This document shows positions 46,163 through 52,918 of a stretch of 64,000 nucleotides of DNA, piece by piece. How positions within the stretch are numbered: the stretch's first letter is position 1; each line of letters opens with the position of its first letter. The DNA comes from Robiginitalea aestuariiviva. GTDB taxonomy: Bacteria; Bacteroidota; Bacteroidia; Flavobacteriales; Flavobacteriaceae. The DNA lies in assembly GCF_029537735.1 (NCBI RefSeq), contig NZ_JARPUQ010000001.1:370965-434964 (forward strand), written 5' to 3'. Both the position numbers and the translations under genes were made by a program. Below the pieces are notes generated by a model. The model was not told the DNA's origin. It made no database searches and saw nothing but the letters and a program-made list of their open reading frames with translations.

Positions 46163-46618
46163 GTGGATACATTGAGCTACAAAACTTTATCTGCCAACAA
46201 GAACACCGTGAAGAAAGAGTGGGTTCTGGTAGATGCCGAAGGCCAAACCCTGGGGCGCCTCGCCTCCAAAGTGGCTAAAATCCTGCGCGGTAAGTACAAG
46301 CCGGATTTCACCCCCCATGTGGATTGTGGTGACAACGTGGTTGTAATCAACGCCGCCAAGGTTGCCCTTTCCGGCAACAAAATGGATGCCAAGGAATACA
46401 TCCGGTACACCGGTTACCCGGGAGGCCAGCGCGTTCGTTCTGCCAAGGAGATGCTGGAGCAAAAGCCCATCGCCGTGGTGGAAATGGCTGTTAAGGGGAT
46501 GCTCCCTAAAAACCGCCTGGGGGCTCAGCTGTTCCGCAACCTGCGGGTATACCCCGGCGCAGAACACGACCAGGAAGCCCAAAAACCGAAGGCCATCAAT
46601 TTAAACGACCTTAAATAA
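46163..46618 (+). CDS. rplM: 50S ribosomal protein L13
   Basis: Large-subunit ribosomal protein, an early assembly protein that binds 23S rRNA. Core motifs are [42 protein letters not shown] and [11 protein letters not shown] chose the GTG at 46163 because it gives 151 residues beginning (M)DTLSYKT, which is the conserved flavobacterial N-terminus and length. ATGs at 46145 and 46133-region starts are in frame and would add 6-10 residues. The stop codon overlaps the rpsI start by one base (TAATG). Confidence 0.93.
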   Translation: MDTLSYKTLSANKNTVKKEWVLVDAEGQTLGRLASKVAKILRGKYKPDFTPHVDCGDNVVVINAAKVALSGNKMDAKEYIRYTGYPGGQRVRSAKEMLEQKPIAVVEMAVKGMLPKNRLGAQLFRNLRVYPGAEHDQEAQKPKAINLNDLK

Positions 46619-47004
46619 TGGAGGTAATTCACAAAATCGGGAGAAGAAAGACAGCGGTTGCCCGGGTATACGTATCCGAAGGCAAAGGGAATATCACCGT
46701 AAACAAGCGGGACCTGACAGAATACTTTCCCACTGCCACCCTGCAATACAAGGTAAAGCAACCTTTCACCCTCACCGAGAACAACGATAACTACGACGTA
46801 AACATCAACGTTTACGGCGGGGGCATCACCGGGCAGGCAGAAGCCATCCGACTGGCCATCTCCCGGGCCCTCTGTGAAATTGACAGCGAAAACCGCGGCG
46901 CCCTCAAACCCGAAGGCCTGCTGACCCGCGACCCGAGAATGGTGGAACGCAAGAAATTCGGACAGAAGAAAGCCCGTAAGAAGTTCCAGTTCTCCAAACG
47001 TTAA
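46618..47004 (+). CDS. rpsI: 30S ribosomal protein S9
   Basis: Small-subunit protein of 128 residues near the P site. It shows the opening [20 protein letters not shown], the central [19 protein letters not shown] and the basic tail KKFQFSKR, whose last arginine contacts P-site tRNA. It overlaps rplM by one base, so the two are translationally coupled. A strong terminator lies 7 bases after its stop codon. Confidence 0.97.
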   Translation: MEVIHKIGRRKTAVARVYVSEGKGNITVNKRDLTEYFPTATLQYKVKQPFTLTENNDNYDVNINVYGGGITGQAEAIRLAISRALCEIDSENRGALKPEGLLTRDPRMVERKKFGQKKARKKFQFSKR

Positions 47005-47010
47005 TATCCT

Positions 47011-47041
47011 GTCCCCGGGTTTTCCCGGGGACCCCTTTTTA
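47011..47041 (+). terminator. Terminator after rpsI
   Basis: Perfect 9-bp stem GTCCCCGGG (47011-47019) with CCCGGGGAC (47024-47032), TTTT loop, followed by CCCTTTTTAT. It separates rplM-rpsI from rpsB-tsf, or limits readthrough, since no clear rpsB promoter is seen. Confidence 0.8.
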
Positions 47042-47119
47042 TATCGAGTTCCCTGCCCCGGCAGGATTGAAGTATTAACCCTGTTCCTTGAAACCGCTCT
47101 CACGAGCAACTACTGACTA

Positions 47120-47249
47120 ACCGAATCCCGCAAGACGGGTTCGGTAGCCGATTTAGTTTAGCATCTAAATGCCGGAGGCAAGCCCTGCCAGAACAGGGCC
47201 TACCACTTCGGGATTGCGAATTCAAAGAACGTAAACTAAGTTTCAAAAA
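47120..47249 (+). promoter_or_regulatory. Structured 5' leader of rpsB-tsf
   Basis: A non-coding leader with several well-formed helices. Hairpin one pairs 47120-47130 with 47136-47145 (10 bp, one bulged T, loop CAAGA). A long-range 8-bp helix pairs TTAGTTTA (47153-47160) with TAAACTAA (47232-47239), just before the ATG at 47250. Inside it lie GCAT/ATGC (47161-47172) and GCCCTG/CAGGGC (47182-47199). The closing helix would cover the ribosome landing zone. Ribosomal protein S2 represses its own operon through the leader in E. coli; a similar role here is inferred. Confidence 0.6.
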
Positions 47250-48383
47250 ATGGCTGCAAAAGCTGAAGTAAAAGACCTATTGGAAGCAGGGGTGCATTTT
47301 GGGCACCTCACCCGTAAGTGGAATCCGAACATGGCGCCCTACATCTACATGGAGCGCAACGGGATCCACGTTATCAACCTCTACAAAACTACCGCCAAGC
47401 TGGAAGAAGCCTGCGAGGCCCTGAAGAAAATCTCCGCCTCCGGGCGCAAGGTGCTGTTCGTGGCCACCAAGAAGCAGGCCAAGGACATCGTGGCCCAGAA
47501 GGTTTCCGAAACCAACATGCCGTACATCACCGAGCGCTGGCCCGGTGGTATGCTCACCAATTTCGTAACCATCCGCAAGGCGGTAAAGAAGATGACCTCC
47601 ATCGACCGGATGAAGAAGGACGGCACCTTTAATACCCTTTCCAAAAAGGAGCGCCTGCAAGTAGAGCGTCTGCGTGCCAAACTCGAGAAAAACCTCGGAT
47701 CCATCGCAGACATGACCCGCCTGCCCGGTGCCATCTTTGTGGTAGATACCATGCGCGAGCACATTGCCGTAAAGGAAGCCCAAAAACTGAACATCCCGAT
47801 CTTTGCGATGGTCGATACCAACTCCGACCCACGCCCGATCGACTTTGTGATCCCGGCCAACGACGACGCCTCCAAGTCCATCGAGATCATCATGACCCAT
47901 GTGACCCAGGCCATCAACGAAGGCCTGTCCGAGCGTAAGAGTGAAAAAGCCGCTGAAAAGGAAGGCGAACAGAAAGCTGCAGTGGAAGCCCCCAAGGCAG
48001 AAGTCGCTGAAAATGAAGAAGTTAAGGCTGAAGCCCCCAAGGCCGAGGCCCCGAAAGCCGAGGTGGTAAAGGAAGAAGCCCCGAAAGCCGAAGCCCCGAA
48101 AGCCGAAGCCCCTAAAGCCGACGCTGCAGAAGCTGAAGACCTGACCAAGGTAGAAGGTATTGGCCCTAAAGCCGCCGAAGCCCTGGTGAATGCAGGGATC
48201 AGCACCTATGCTGCCCTGGCCAAGGCCAAACCGGAAGCCATCAAGGAAATCCTGACGGAAGCCAGCTCCCGTATGGCCCACCTGGACCCGGGTTCCTGGC
48301 CCAAGCAGGCCCAAATGGCTGCAGACGGTAAATGGGACGAGCTGAAGGAATGGCAGGACAATGCCAAAGGCGGCGTGGAGTAG
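47250..48383 (+). CDS. rpsB: 30S ribosomal protein S2 with a C-terminal extension
   Basis: Small-subunit ribosomal protein. Residues 1-~228 are a normal S2: LLEAGVHFGHLTRKWNPNMA, VLFVATKKQAKDIV, RWPGGMLTNFVTIRKAVKKM and NIPIFAMVDTNSDP. The protein is 377 residues, ~120-140 longer than usual. Residues ~228-296 are a low-complexity linker of repeated A-P-K-A-E units. Residues 297-377 form a helix-hairpin-helix type domain (DLTKVEGIGPKAAEALVNAG) ending in a tryptophan-rich tail (WPKQAQ, GKWDELKEWQD). The extension resembles the tail of ActC in this window and those known on some flavobacterial L21 proteins. It is followed by tsf. Confidence 0.95.
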   Translation: MAAKAEVKDLLEAGVHFGHLTRKWNPNMAPYIYMERNGIHVINLYKTTAKLEEACEALKKISASGRKVLFVATKKQAKDIVAQKVSETNMPYITERWPGGMLTNFVTIRKAVKKMTSIDRMKKDGTFNTLSKKERLQVERLRAKLEKNLGSIADMTRLPGAIFVVDTMREHIAVKEAQKLNIPIFAMVDTNSDPRPIDFVIPANDDASKSIEIIMTHVTQAINEGLSERKSEKAAEKEGEQKAAVEAPKAEVAENEEVKAEAPKAEAPKAEVVKEEAPKAEAPKAEAPKADAAEAEDLTKVEGIGPKAAEALVNAGISTYAALAKAKPEAIKEILTEASSRMAHLDPGSWPKQAQMAADGKWDELKEWQDNAKGGVE

Positions 48384-48422
48384 GCCTTCCGCAGCAAAGA
48401 AACTAAACTGAATTGCGTAAAC

Positions 48423-48441
48423 GGGGTGCCGGGTGCACCCC
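48423..48441 (+). other. Intercistronic hairpin between rpsB and tsf
   Basis: Perfect 7-bp stem GGGGTGC (48423-48429) with GCACCCC (48435-48441), loop CGGGT, 18 bases before the tsf ATG. No T-run follows, so it is more likely a pausing, processing or translational element than a terminator. Confidence 0.5.
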
Positions 48442-48459
48442 ACAAATCTCATATCAAAA

Positions 48460-49284
48460 ATGGCTAAGATAACCGCCGCTGAAGTAAATAATTTGAGAAA
48501 GGCCACCGGTGCCGGAATGATGGATTGTAAAAACGCCCTGGTCGAGGCCGATGGCGATTTTGACAAGGCCATCGAAATCCTGCGCAAGAAAGGCCAGAAG
48601 GTAGCTGCCAAACGTGCAGACCGCGACTCCGCCGAAGGCGCTGCCATCGCCAAGGTAAATGCAGACAACACCCAGGGGGTGATCATCTCCCTGAACTGCG
48701 AGACCGACTTTGTTGCCAAGAACGACAGCTTTGTGACCCTGGCCAACGACCTGGCTGACCTGGCCCTGGGCTTTGACAGCAAAGAGGACTTCCTGGCTGC
48801 CGATTTCAAAGGTATTTCCGTTCAGGAAAAACTGATGGAGCAAACCGGGGTAATCGGTGAAAAAATCGAGATCGGAAGCTTCCGTCGTCTGAACGCGCCC
48901 TTCGTAGGGTCCTACATCCACGCCGGGAACAAGATCGCAACCCTGGTTGGACTGTCTGCCAATGTGGATGGTGCCGCTGCTGCTGCAAAAGACGTGGCCA
49001 TGCAGGCTGCTGCCATGAGCCCCATCGCCCTGAATGAGGAAGGTGTGGATCAGGAGACCATCGACAAGGAAATCGAAATTGCCAAGGAAACCCTTCGTAA
49101 GGAAGGCAAGCCTGAGCATATGCTGGACCAGATTGCCAAAGGGAAACTGACCCGTTTCTTTAAGGACAATACCCTGGTAAACCAGGATTTCATCAAAGAC
49201 AGCAAAATGAGCGTAAAGCAATACGTAAAGTCTGTCGATGCCAACCTGGAAGTAACCGGCTTCGAACGGGTAGCCCTGGGTTAA
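48460..49284 (+). CDS. tsf: Elongation factor Ts
   Basis: Guanine-nucleotide exchange factor that recycles EF-Tu. It has 274 residues from the ATG at 48460, giving the conserved MAKITAAEVNNLRKATGAGM and MDCKNALVEADGD. A GTG at 48433 is in frame but lies inside the intercistronic hairpin. The core includes the CETDFVAKND motif that contacts EF-Tu and the coiled-coil region. It is co-transcribed with rpsB, 76 bases after the rpsB stop, the standard bacterial arrangement. Confidence 0.97.
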   Translation: MAKITAAEVNNLRKATGAGMMDCKNALVEADGDFDKAIEILRKKGQKVAAKRADRDSAEGAAIAKVNADNTQGVIISLNCETDFVAKNDSFVTLANDLADLALGFDSKEDFLAADFKGISVQEKLMEQTGVIGEKIEIGSFRRLNAPFVGSYIHAGNKIATLVGLSANVDGAAAAAKDVAMQAAAMSPIALNEEGVDQETIDKEIEIAKETLRKEGKPEHMLDQIAKGKLTRFFKDNTLVNQDFIKDSKMSVKQYVKSVDANLEVTGFERVALG

Positions 49285-49304
49285 CCCCAATGCCACCTAA
49301 AAGC

Positions 49305-49336
49305 AAAAAGCCACCCTTCCAGGTGGCTTTTTTTAT
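49305..49336. terminator. Bidirectional terminator between tsf and the M61 peptidase
   Basis: Perfect 11-bp stem AAAAAGCCACC (49305-49315) with GGTGGCTTTTT (49322-49332), loop CTTCCA, T-runs on both strands. Confidence 0.9.
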
Positions 49337-51213
49337 TGGCCGTTAAGCCAGGCATTTCTCAGGGCCACCGCCTCCGGCGGGGCATCTGGGTCCGGGGCCA
49401 GGCGGTTGTCCGTCACCGTGGGGGAACCGGCCTTGCCTTCCAGCAACAGGCGTTCGCCGTCCCGATCCACTTCCATCCGGATGTCCGTATCCGGGGTCCA
49501 GCCCAGGCTCTGCCCGATAATCATCCGGATACCATTCAGGTTCACTTCGGTTCCGTTAATGCTTTTCAGCACATCCCCGCCCCGGGCCCCCAACCCGGTC
49601 AGAAAGGAATTCAAGGGGATCCCGCGCCGGATAAAGATGCGGTCGGTATCGTCGGGGTCCACATCGATGAAGGGTTCCTGGCTGGCCAGGTCCTTCAGGA
49701 AGTACCCACTGGGCACCTGCCGCTCACCGCTCAGCAGGCCCACCTTGCGGAAAACGGCCGCGTAATCGATGGGAGTGCCCCCAATGACGTGGGTCTCAAA
49801 GAAGGTTGCCACCTCCGGGTAGGTCATGGCTGCTATTTCCGCCAGCAGCTCGCTGTCCTTGAACGGGGTATCCAGGTCGTACTTTCGGGACAGGTCCTTC
49901 ATGAGTTCCAGCACCCCGTACTGCCCCCCGCTCTGCTCCCGGAGCAGGATATCCAGGGCCAGGTTGATCAGGGTACCCTTTTCATATACATTGGGGTACT
50001 GGGAAGCATAAGGCTCCTCCAGTACCTTCCGGCTCATCTCCGTAAAGGAAAGGGAGTCGTTATAGGCCGCCGCATTTCGGATTTTGCCCATCAGGCGGGC
50101 ATAAAATTCATCCGGACCAATCAGCCCTTCCCGCACCTGGAAGAGGTTGGCAAAATATTCCGTAGTTCCTTCGTACATCCACAGGTGGCGCGACATCTTC
50201 GGGGCGTTGTAATCAAAATACTGGATCTCCTCGGAATGGACATTCAACGGGGTCACGATGTGGAAGAATTCGTGTGAAACCACATCGGTCATGGCTTCCT
50301 CCAATTGCGGGAGGGGGAGCACCTCCGGCAACACCACCACGGTAGAGGTGTGGTGCTCCAAAGCCCCAAAGCCCATGGCGTCGCCCTGCATGGTGGACAG
50401 GTATAGCAGGATGTTGTATTCCGTGGTACCATCGATATCGCCCAGGAAAGCTTTCTGGGCCCGCATCATCTTTTCCATGGACGGTTTGAAATCTGCCGCG
50501 GAATACTTGCCACCCGGGGAGTATACGCTCAGGACCACATTAATGCCACCCACCCGGAACACTGCCGGGGCCGTGGGGGTAAACTGTATGGGGTTGTCGA
50601 TCAGGTCAAAATACCGCCCCACTTTATAGGTGCGCCACCCATCTTCAACAGGTCCTACCGGAAGGGAACTGGAGGGGTAAATCCCATTAGGCGCCTTGAG
50701 GAAGAACGTATACGGCTGCTCGGTCATGCCCTCGAAGTATCCTACAAATCCATGGAGGTTCAGCATATAATGCCTGCCCTCAAGGATATTCGTGCCTGCC
50801 GGGGAAAAAGGCGCATCTTCCCCTCCCCCTTCAGCGTCAAAGGTATCGTTCACCTCGTACACTATACGATCCAGAACCTTTCCGTCGGGAATTTCCCAGG
50901 TGTTGGGGCCCAGCCGGTGAACCTCCAGGGCATCCCCGCGGCTGTCCTGGGCGGAAAAAGCCTCCACATACCGTCCGTAATTATCCGTACTGTAAGTGCC
51001 CGGCACCGTTTTAGGGATATAGAACCGGACGGGGCCGGACCCAAAGGCCCCCGGGTCTACCTCCACCCTAAGGCGGTCGTCCCGGGTTTGGTTTAAATCC
51101 ATATACACCTGAACGGGGGAATCCTTGGCCGAAACCGTTTTGCGGGCAGCCCCGCAACCCAGGGCCATAATGCTCAACAGGGTGAGCATCAGCCCATTTC
51201 TTATTGCAGTCAT
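49333..51213 (-). CDS. M61-family metallopeptidase lipoprotein with a PDZ domain
   Basis: Zinc peptidase of the glycyl aminopeptidase family, 626 residues. The ATG at 51213 gives a lipoprotein signal (MTAIRNGLMLTLLSIMALGC, cysteine 20), whereas the upstream start at 51288 does not. A beta-rich N-terminal domain (YIPKTVPGTYSTDNYGRYVE) precedes the catalytic domain with the zinc motif VVSHEFFHIVTP and the distal Glu in MYEGTTEYFANL. A PDZ-like region near the C-terminus includes LTGLGARGGDVLKSINGTEV. It is anchored at the envelope. Peptide substrates are unknown. It is divergent from pyrH and shares a terminator with tsf. Confidence 0.9.
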   Translation of the reverse strand: MTAIRNGLMLTLLSIMALGCGAARKTVSAKDSPVQVYMDLNQTRDDRLRVEVDPGAFGSGPVRFYIPKTVPGTYSTDNYGRYVEAFSAQDSRGDALEVHRLGPNTWEIPDGKVLDRIVYEVNDTFDAEGGGEDAPFSPAGTNILEGRHYMLNLHGFVGYFEGMTEQPYTFFLKAPNGIYPSSSLPVGPVEDGWRTYKVGRYFDLIDNPIQFTPTAPAVFRVGGINVVLSVYSPGGKYSAADFKPSMEKMMRAQKAFLGDIDGTTEYNILLYLSTMQGDAMGFGALEHHTSTVVVLPEVLPLPQLEEAMTDVVSHEFFHIVTPLNVHSEEIQYFDYNAPKMSRHLWMYEGTTEYFANLFQVREGLIGPDEFYARLMGKIRNAAAYNDSLSFTEMSRKVLEEPYASQYPNVYEKGTLINLALDILLREQSGGQYGVLELMKDLSRKYDLDTPFKDSELLAEIAAMTYPEVATFFETHVIGGTPIDYAAVFRKVGLLSGERQVPSGYFLKDLASQEPFIDVDPDDTDRIFIRRGIPLNSFLTGLGARGGDVLKSINGTEVNLNGIRMIIGQSLGWTPDTDIRMEVDRDGERLLLEGKAGSPTVTDNRLAPDPDAPPEAVALRNAWLNGQ

Positions 51214-51331
51214 TTCAGAGGGATCTATTTTGAGCAAGGATATCGATTTCTGCTTGGATTGGAGCCGGATTTTAGAAATTATTGGCAATTCCCGGAAGAC
51301 CCGGTACAGGTCAGGGCTAAAGAATTTTAGT

Positions 51332-51339
51332 TATTTTTG
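51332..51339 (+). promoter_or_regulatory. Candidate -7 element of pyrH-frr
   Basis: TATTTTTG fits TAnnTTTG and lies 21 bases before the pyrH ATG. It excludes the upstream in-frame TTG at 51337, which overlaps the element, as a start codon. Confidence 0.6.
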
Positions 51340-51360
51340 TGTGCAAATAAGCGGCATTTC

Positions 51361-52068
51361 ATGCAATACAAACGCATCCTCCTCAAGTTGAGCGGTGAGG
51401 CCCTGATGGGCGACCAACAATACGGAATTGACCCCAACAGACTGGAATTGTACGCCAGCCAGATCAGGGAGGTAGTAGACAAGGGCGTGGAAGTGGCCAT
51501 TGTGATCGGCGGAGGGAACATCTTCCGGGGCGTGGCCGGTGCCAGCAGTGGTATGGACCGCGTTCAGGGCGACCATATGGGGATGCTGGCTACCATTATT
51601 AACGGCCTGGCCCTGCAATCCGCCCTGGAAAACCAGGGGGTGGATACCCGCCTGCAGACTGCGATTAAAATTAACGAGGTGGCCGAACCCTTTATCCGCA
51701 GGAGGGCCATGCGCCACCTGGAAAAGGGACGGGTGGTCATTTTCGGAGGGGGTACGGGGAACCCGTATTTCACCACGGACTCTGCCGCCGTTTTGCGCGC
51801 CATTGAAGTAGAGGCAGATGTGATCCTGAAGGGCACGCGGGTAGACGGTATCTACACCAGCGACCCGGAGAAGGATAAAACGGCAACAAAGTTCGACACC
51901 ATAAGCTTCCAGGATGTGTTGCGGCGCGGCCTGAAGGTCATGGATACCACCGCCTTTACGCTGAGTCAGGAAAACGAACTCCCCATTGTGGTGTTCGACA
52001 TGAACAAACGCGGCAACCTGTTGAAGATCGTCTCCGGGGAGAACATCGGAACGGTGGTGAATTTATAA
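51361..52068 (+). CDS. pyrH: UMP kinase
   Basis: Hexameric kinase that phosphorylates UMP to UDP in pyrimidine nucleotide synthesis. It has 235 residues from the ATG at 51361 ([17 protein letters not shown]), the family start. Other signatures are [44 protein letters not shown] and [17 protein letters not shown]. It is 34 bases upstream of frr, the very common pyrH-frr pairing. Confidence 0.97.
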   Translation: MQYKRILLKLSGEALMGDQQYGIDPNRLELYASQIREVVDKGVEVAIVIGGGNIFRGVAGASSGMDRVQGDHMGMLATIINGLALQSALENQGVDTRLQTAIKINEVAEPFIRRRAMRHLEKGRVVIFGGGTGNPYFTTDSAAVLRAIEVEADVILKGTRVDGIYTSDPEKDKTATKFDTISFQDVLRRGLKVMDTTAFTLSQENELPIVVFDMNKRGNLLKIVSGENIGTVVNL

Positions 52069-52102
52069 ATACAAACCAAGCGCTTTACATCAAGCTCAGG
52101 AT

Positions 52103-52657
52103 ATGAACGAAGAAGTAACCTTTGTAATCGACAGTGCCAGGGAAGCCATGGATAAGGCCATAGCCCACCTGGAGAAGGAATTGGTGAAAATCCGCGCAGG
52201 CAAGGCCAGCCCGTCCATGCTTTCCTCCGTTATGGTGGATTATTACGGGAGCCAGACCCCCTTGTCTCAGGTTAGCAATGTGAACACCCCGGATGCGCGA
52301 ACCATTTCCGTACAGCCCTGGGAAAAAGCCATGATTCCCGTAATCGAAACGGCCATCATGAATGCCAACCTCGGGTTTAACCCCATGAACAATGGGGAGA
52401 TGGTTATCATTAACGTGCCCCCGTTAACCGAAGAGCGGCGCCTGCAACTGGTAAAGCAGGCCAAGGCCGAGGCCGAAGATGCCAAGGTAGGGGTACGCTC
52501 CGCACGGCAGGAAGCCAACAAGGATATCAAGAACCTGGATATTTCCGAAGACCTGGAAAAGAATGCCGAAATCGACATCCAGGAACTCACCGACGATTAT
52601 ACGGCTCGCATCGACAAGATCCTGCACAACAAGGAGGCGGAGATCCTGAAGGTCTGA
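52103..52657 (+). CDS. frr: Ribosome recycling factor
   Basis: Splits post-termination ribosomes with EF-G. It has 184 residues of the two-domain L-shaped family: the helical bundle with KELVKIRAGKASPSML, the hinge and small domain with YYGSQTPLSQVSNVNTPDAR and VNVPPLTEERR-like (INVPPLTEERRLQLV), and the C-terminal helix. It is co-transcribed with pyrH and ends at a strong terminator. Confidence 0.97.
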   Translation: MNEEVTFVIDSAREAMDKAIAHLEKELVKIRAGKASPSMLSSVMVDYYGSQTPLSQVSNVNTPDARTISVQPWEKAMIPVIETAIMNANLGFNPMNNGEMVIINVPPLTEERRLQLVKQAKAEAEDAKVGVRSARQEANKDIKNLDISEDLEKNAEIDIQELTDDYTARIDKILHNKEAEILKV

Positions 52658-52676
52658 TACGCCTGAAACGCCTTAG

Positions 52677-52704
52677 AAACCTCCCCTTGCCGGGAGGTTT
52701 TTTT
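52677..52704. terminator. Terminator after frr
   Basis: Stem AAACCTCCC (52677-52685) with GGGAGGTTT (52692-52700), loop CTTGCC, then TTTT. The right edge overlaps the stop codon of the small minus-strand gene. Confidence 0.88.
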
Positions 52705-52825
52705 ATGCTCCGCGGTACCGGTACCAAACCAGGGCCGCCAGGATCAGGGCCAAGCTACAAACTACGATAAGCAGCCGGTAAAACCTCCGGGCTATTCTCC
52801 GGTATTTGCGATGGGGAGTTTCCAT
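52703..52825 (-). CDS. Small single-pass membrane protein (40 aa)
   Basis: An ATG at 52825 opens a 40-residue frame ending at 52703. It reads METPHRKYRRIARRFYRLL, then a hydrophobic run IVVCSLALILAALVW, and ends YRYRGA. This is one membrane helix with a strongly basic N-terminus, so the N-terminus should stay in the cytoplasm. The frame fits exactly between the frr terminator and the promoter of the RND gene. A TACCTTTA at 52852-52845 on the minus strand is a plausible -7 element 20 bases upstream. No function is proposed. Coding status rests on composition and context. Confidence 0.55.
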   Translation of the reverse strand: METPHRKYRRIARRFYRLLIVVCSLALILAALVWYRYRGA

Positions 52826-52862
52826 GGACAGGCGGGACTTTATTTAAAGGTAGGGAATGCCT

Positions 52863-52900
52863 CCAAATTTGGGTACAGTGCCCGGAGTTTTCTACCTTTG
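52863..52900 (+). promoter_or_regulatory. Promoter of the MMPL/RND gene with a palindrome at -33
   Basis: TTTG (52868-52871), 21-base spacer, TACCTTTG (52893-52900): full consensus. The -33 element lies in the palindrome CCAAATTTGG (52863-52872). The promoter shows that the start codon of the gene is the ATG at 52919, not the ORF start at 52811. Confidence 0.7.
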
Positions 52901-52918
52901 CCGCCGAATCCTGGTGGC

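Noticed and set aside
47033-47249. Possible tRNA or tmRNA in the rpsB leader
   Set aside because: No 7-bp acceptor stem with a T arm and no tag-peptide frame; the helices fit an mRNA leader better.
47277-48809. Minus-strand ORF of 510 codons
   Set aside because: Antisense to rpsB and tsf; its glycine- and phenylalanine-rich repeats merely mirror the A-P-K-A-E linker of S2.
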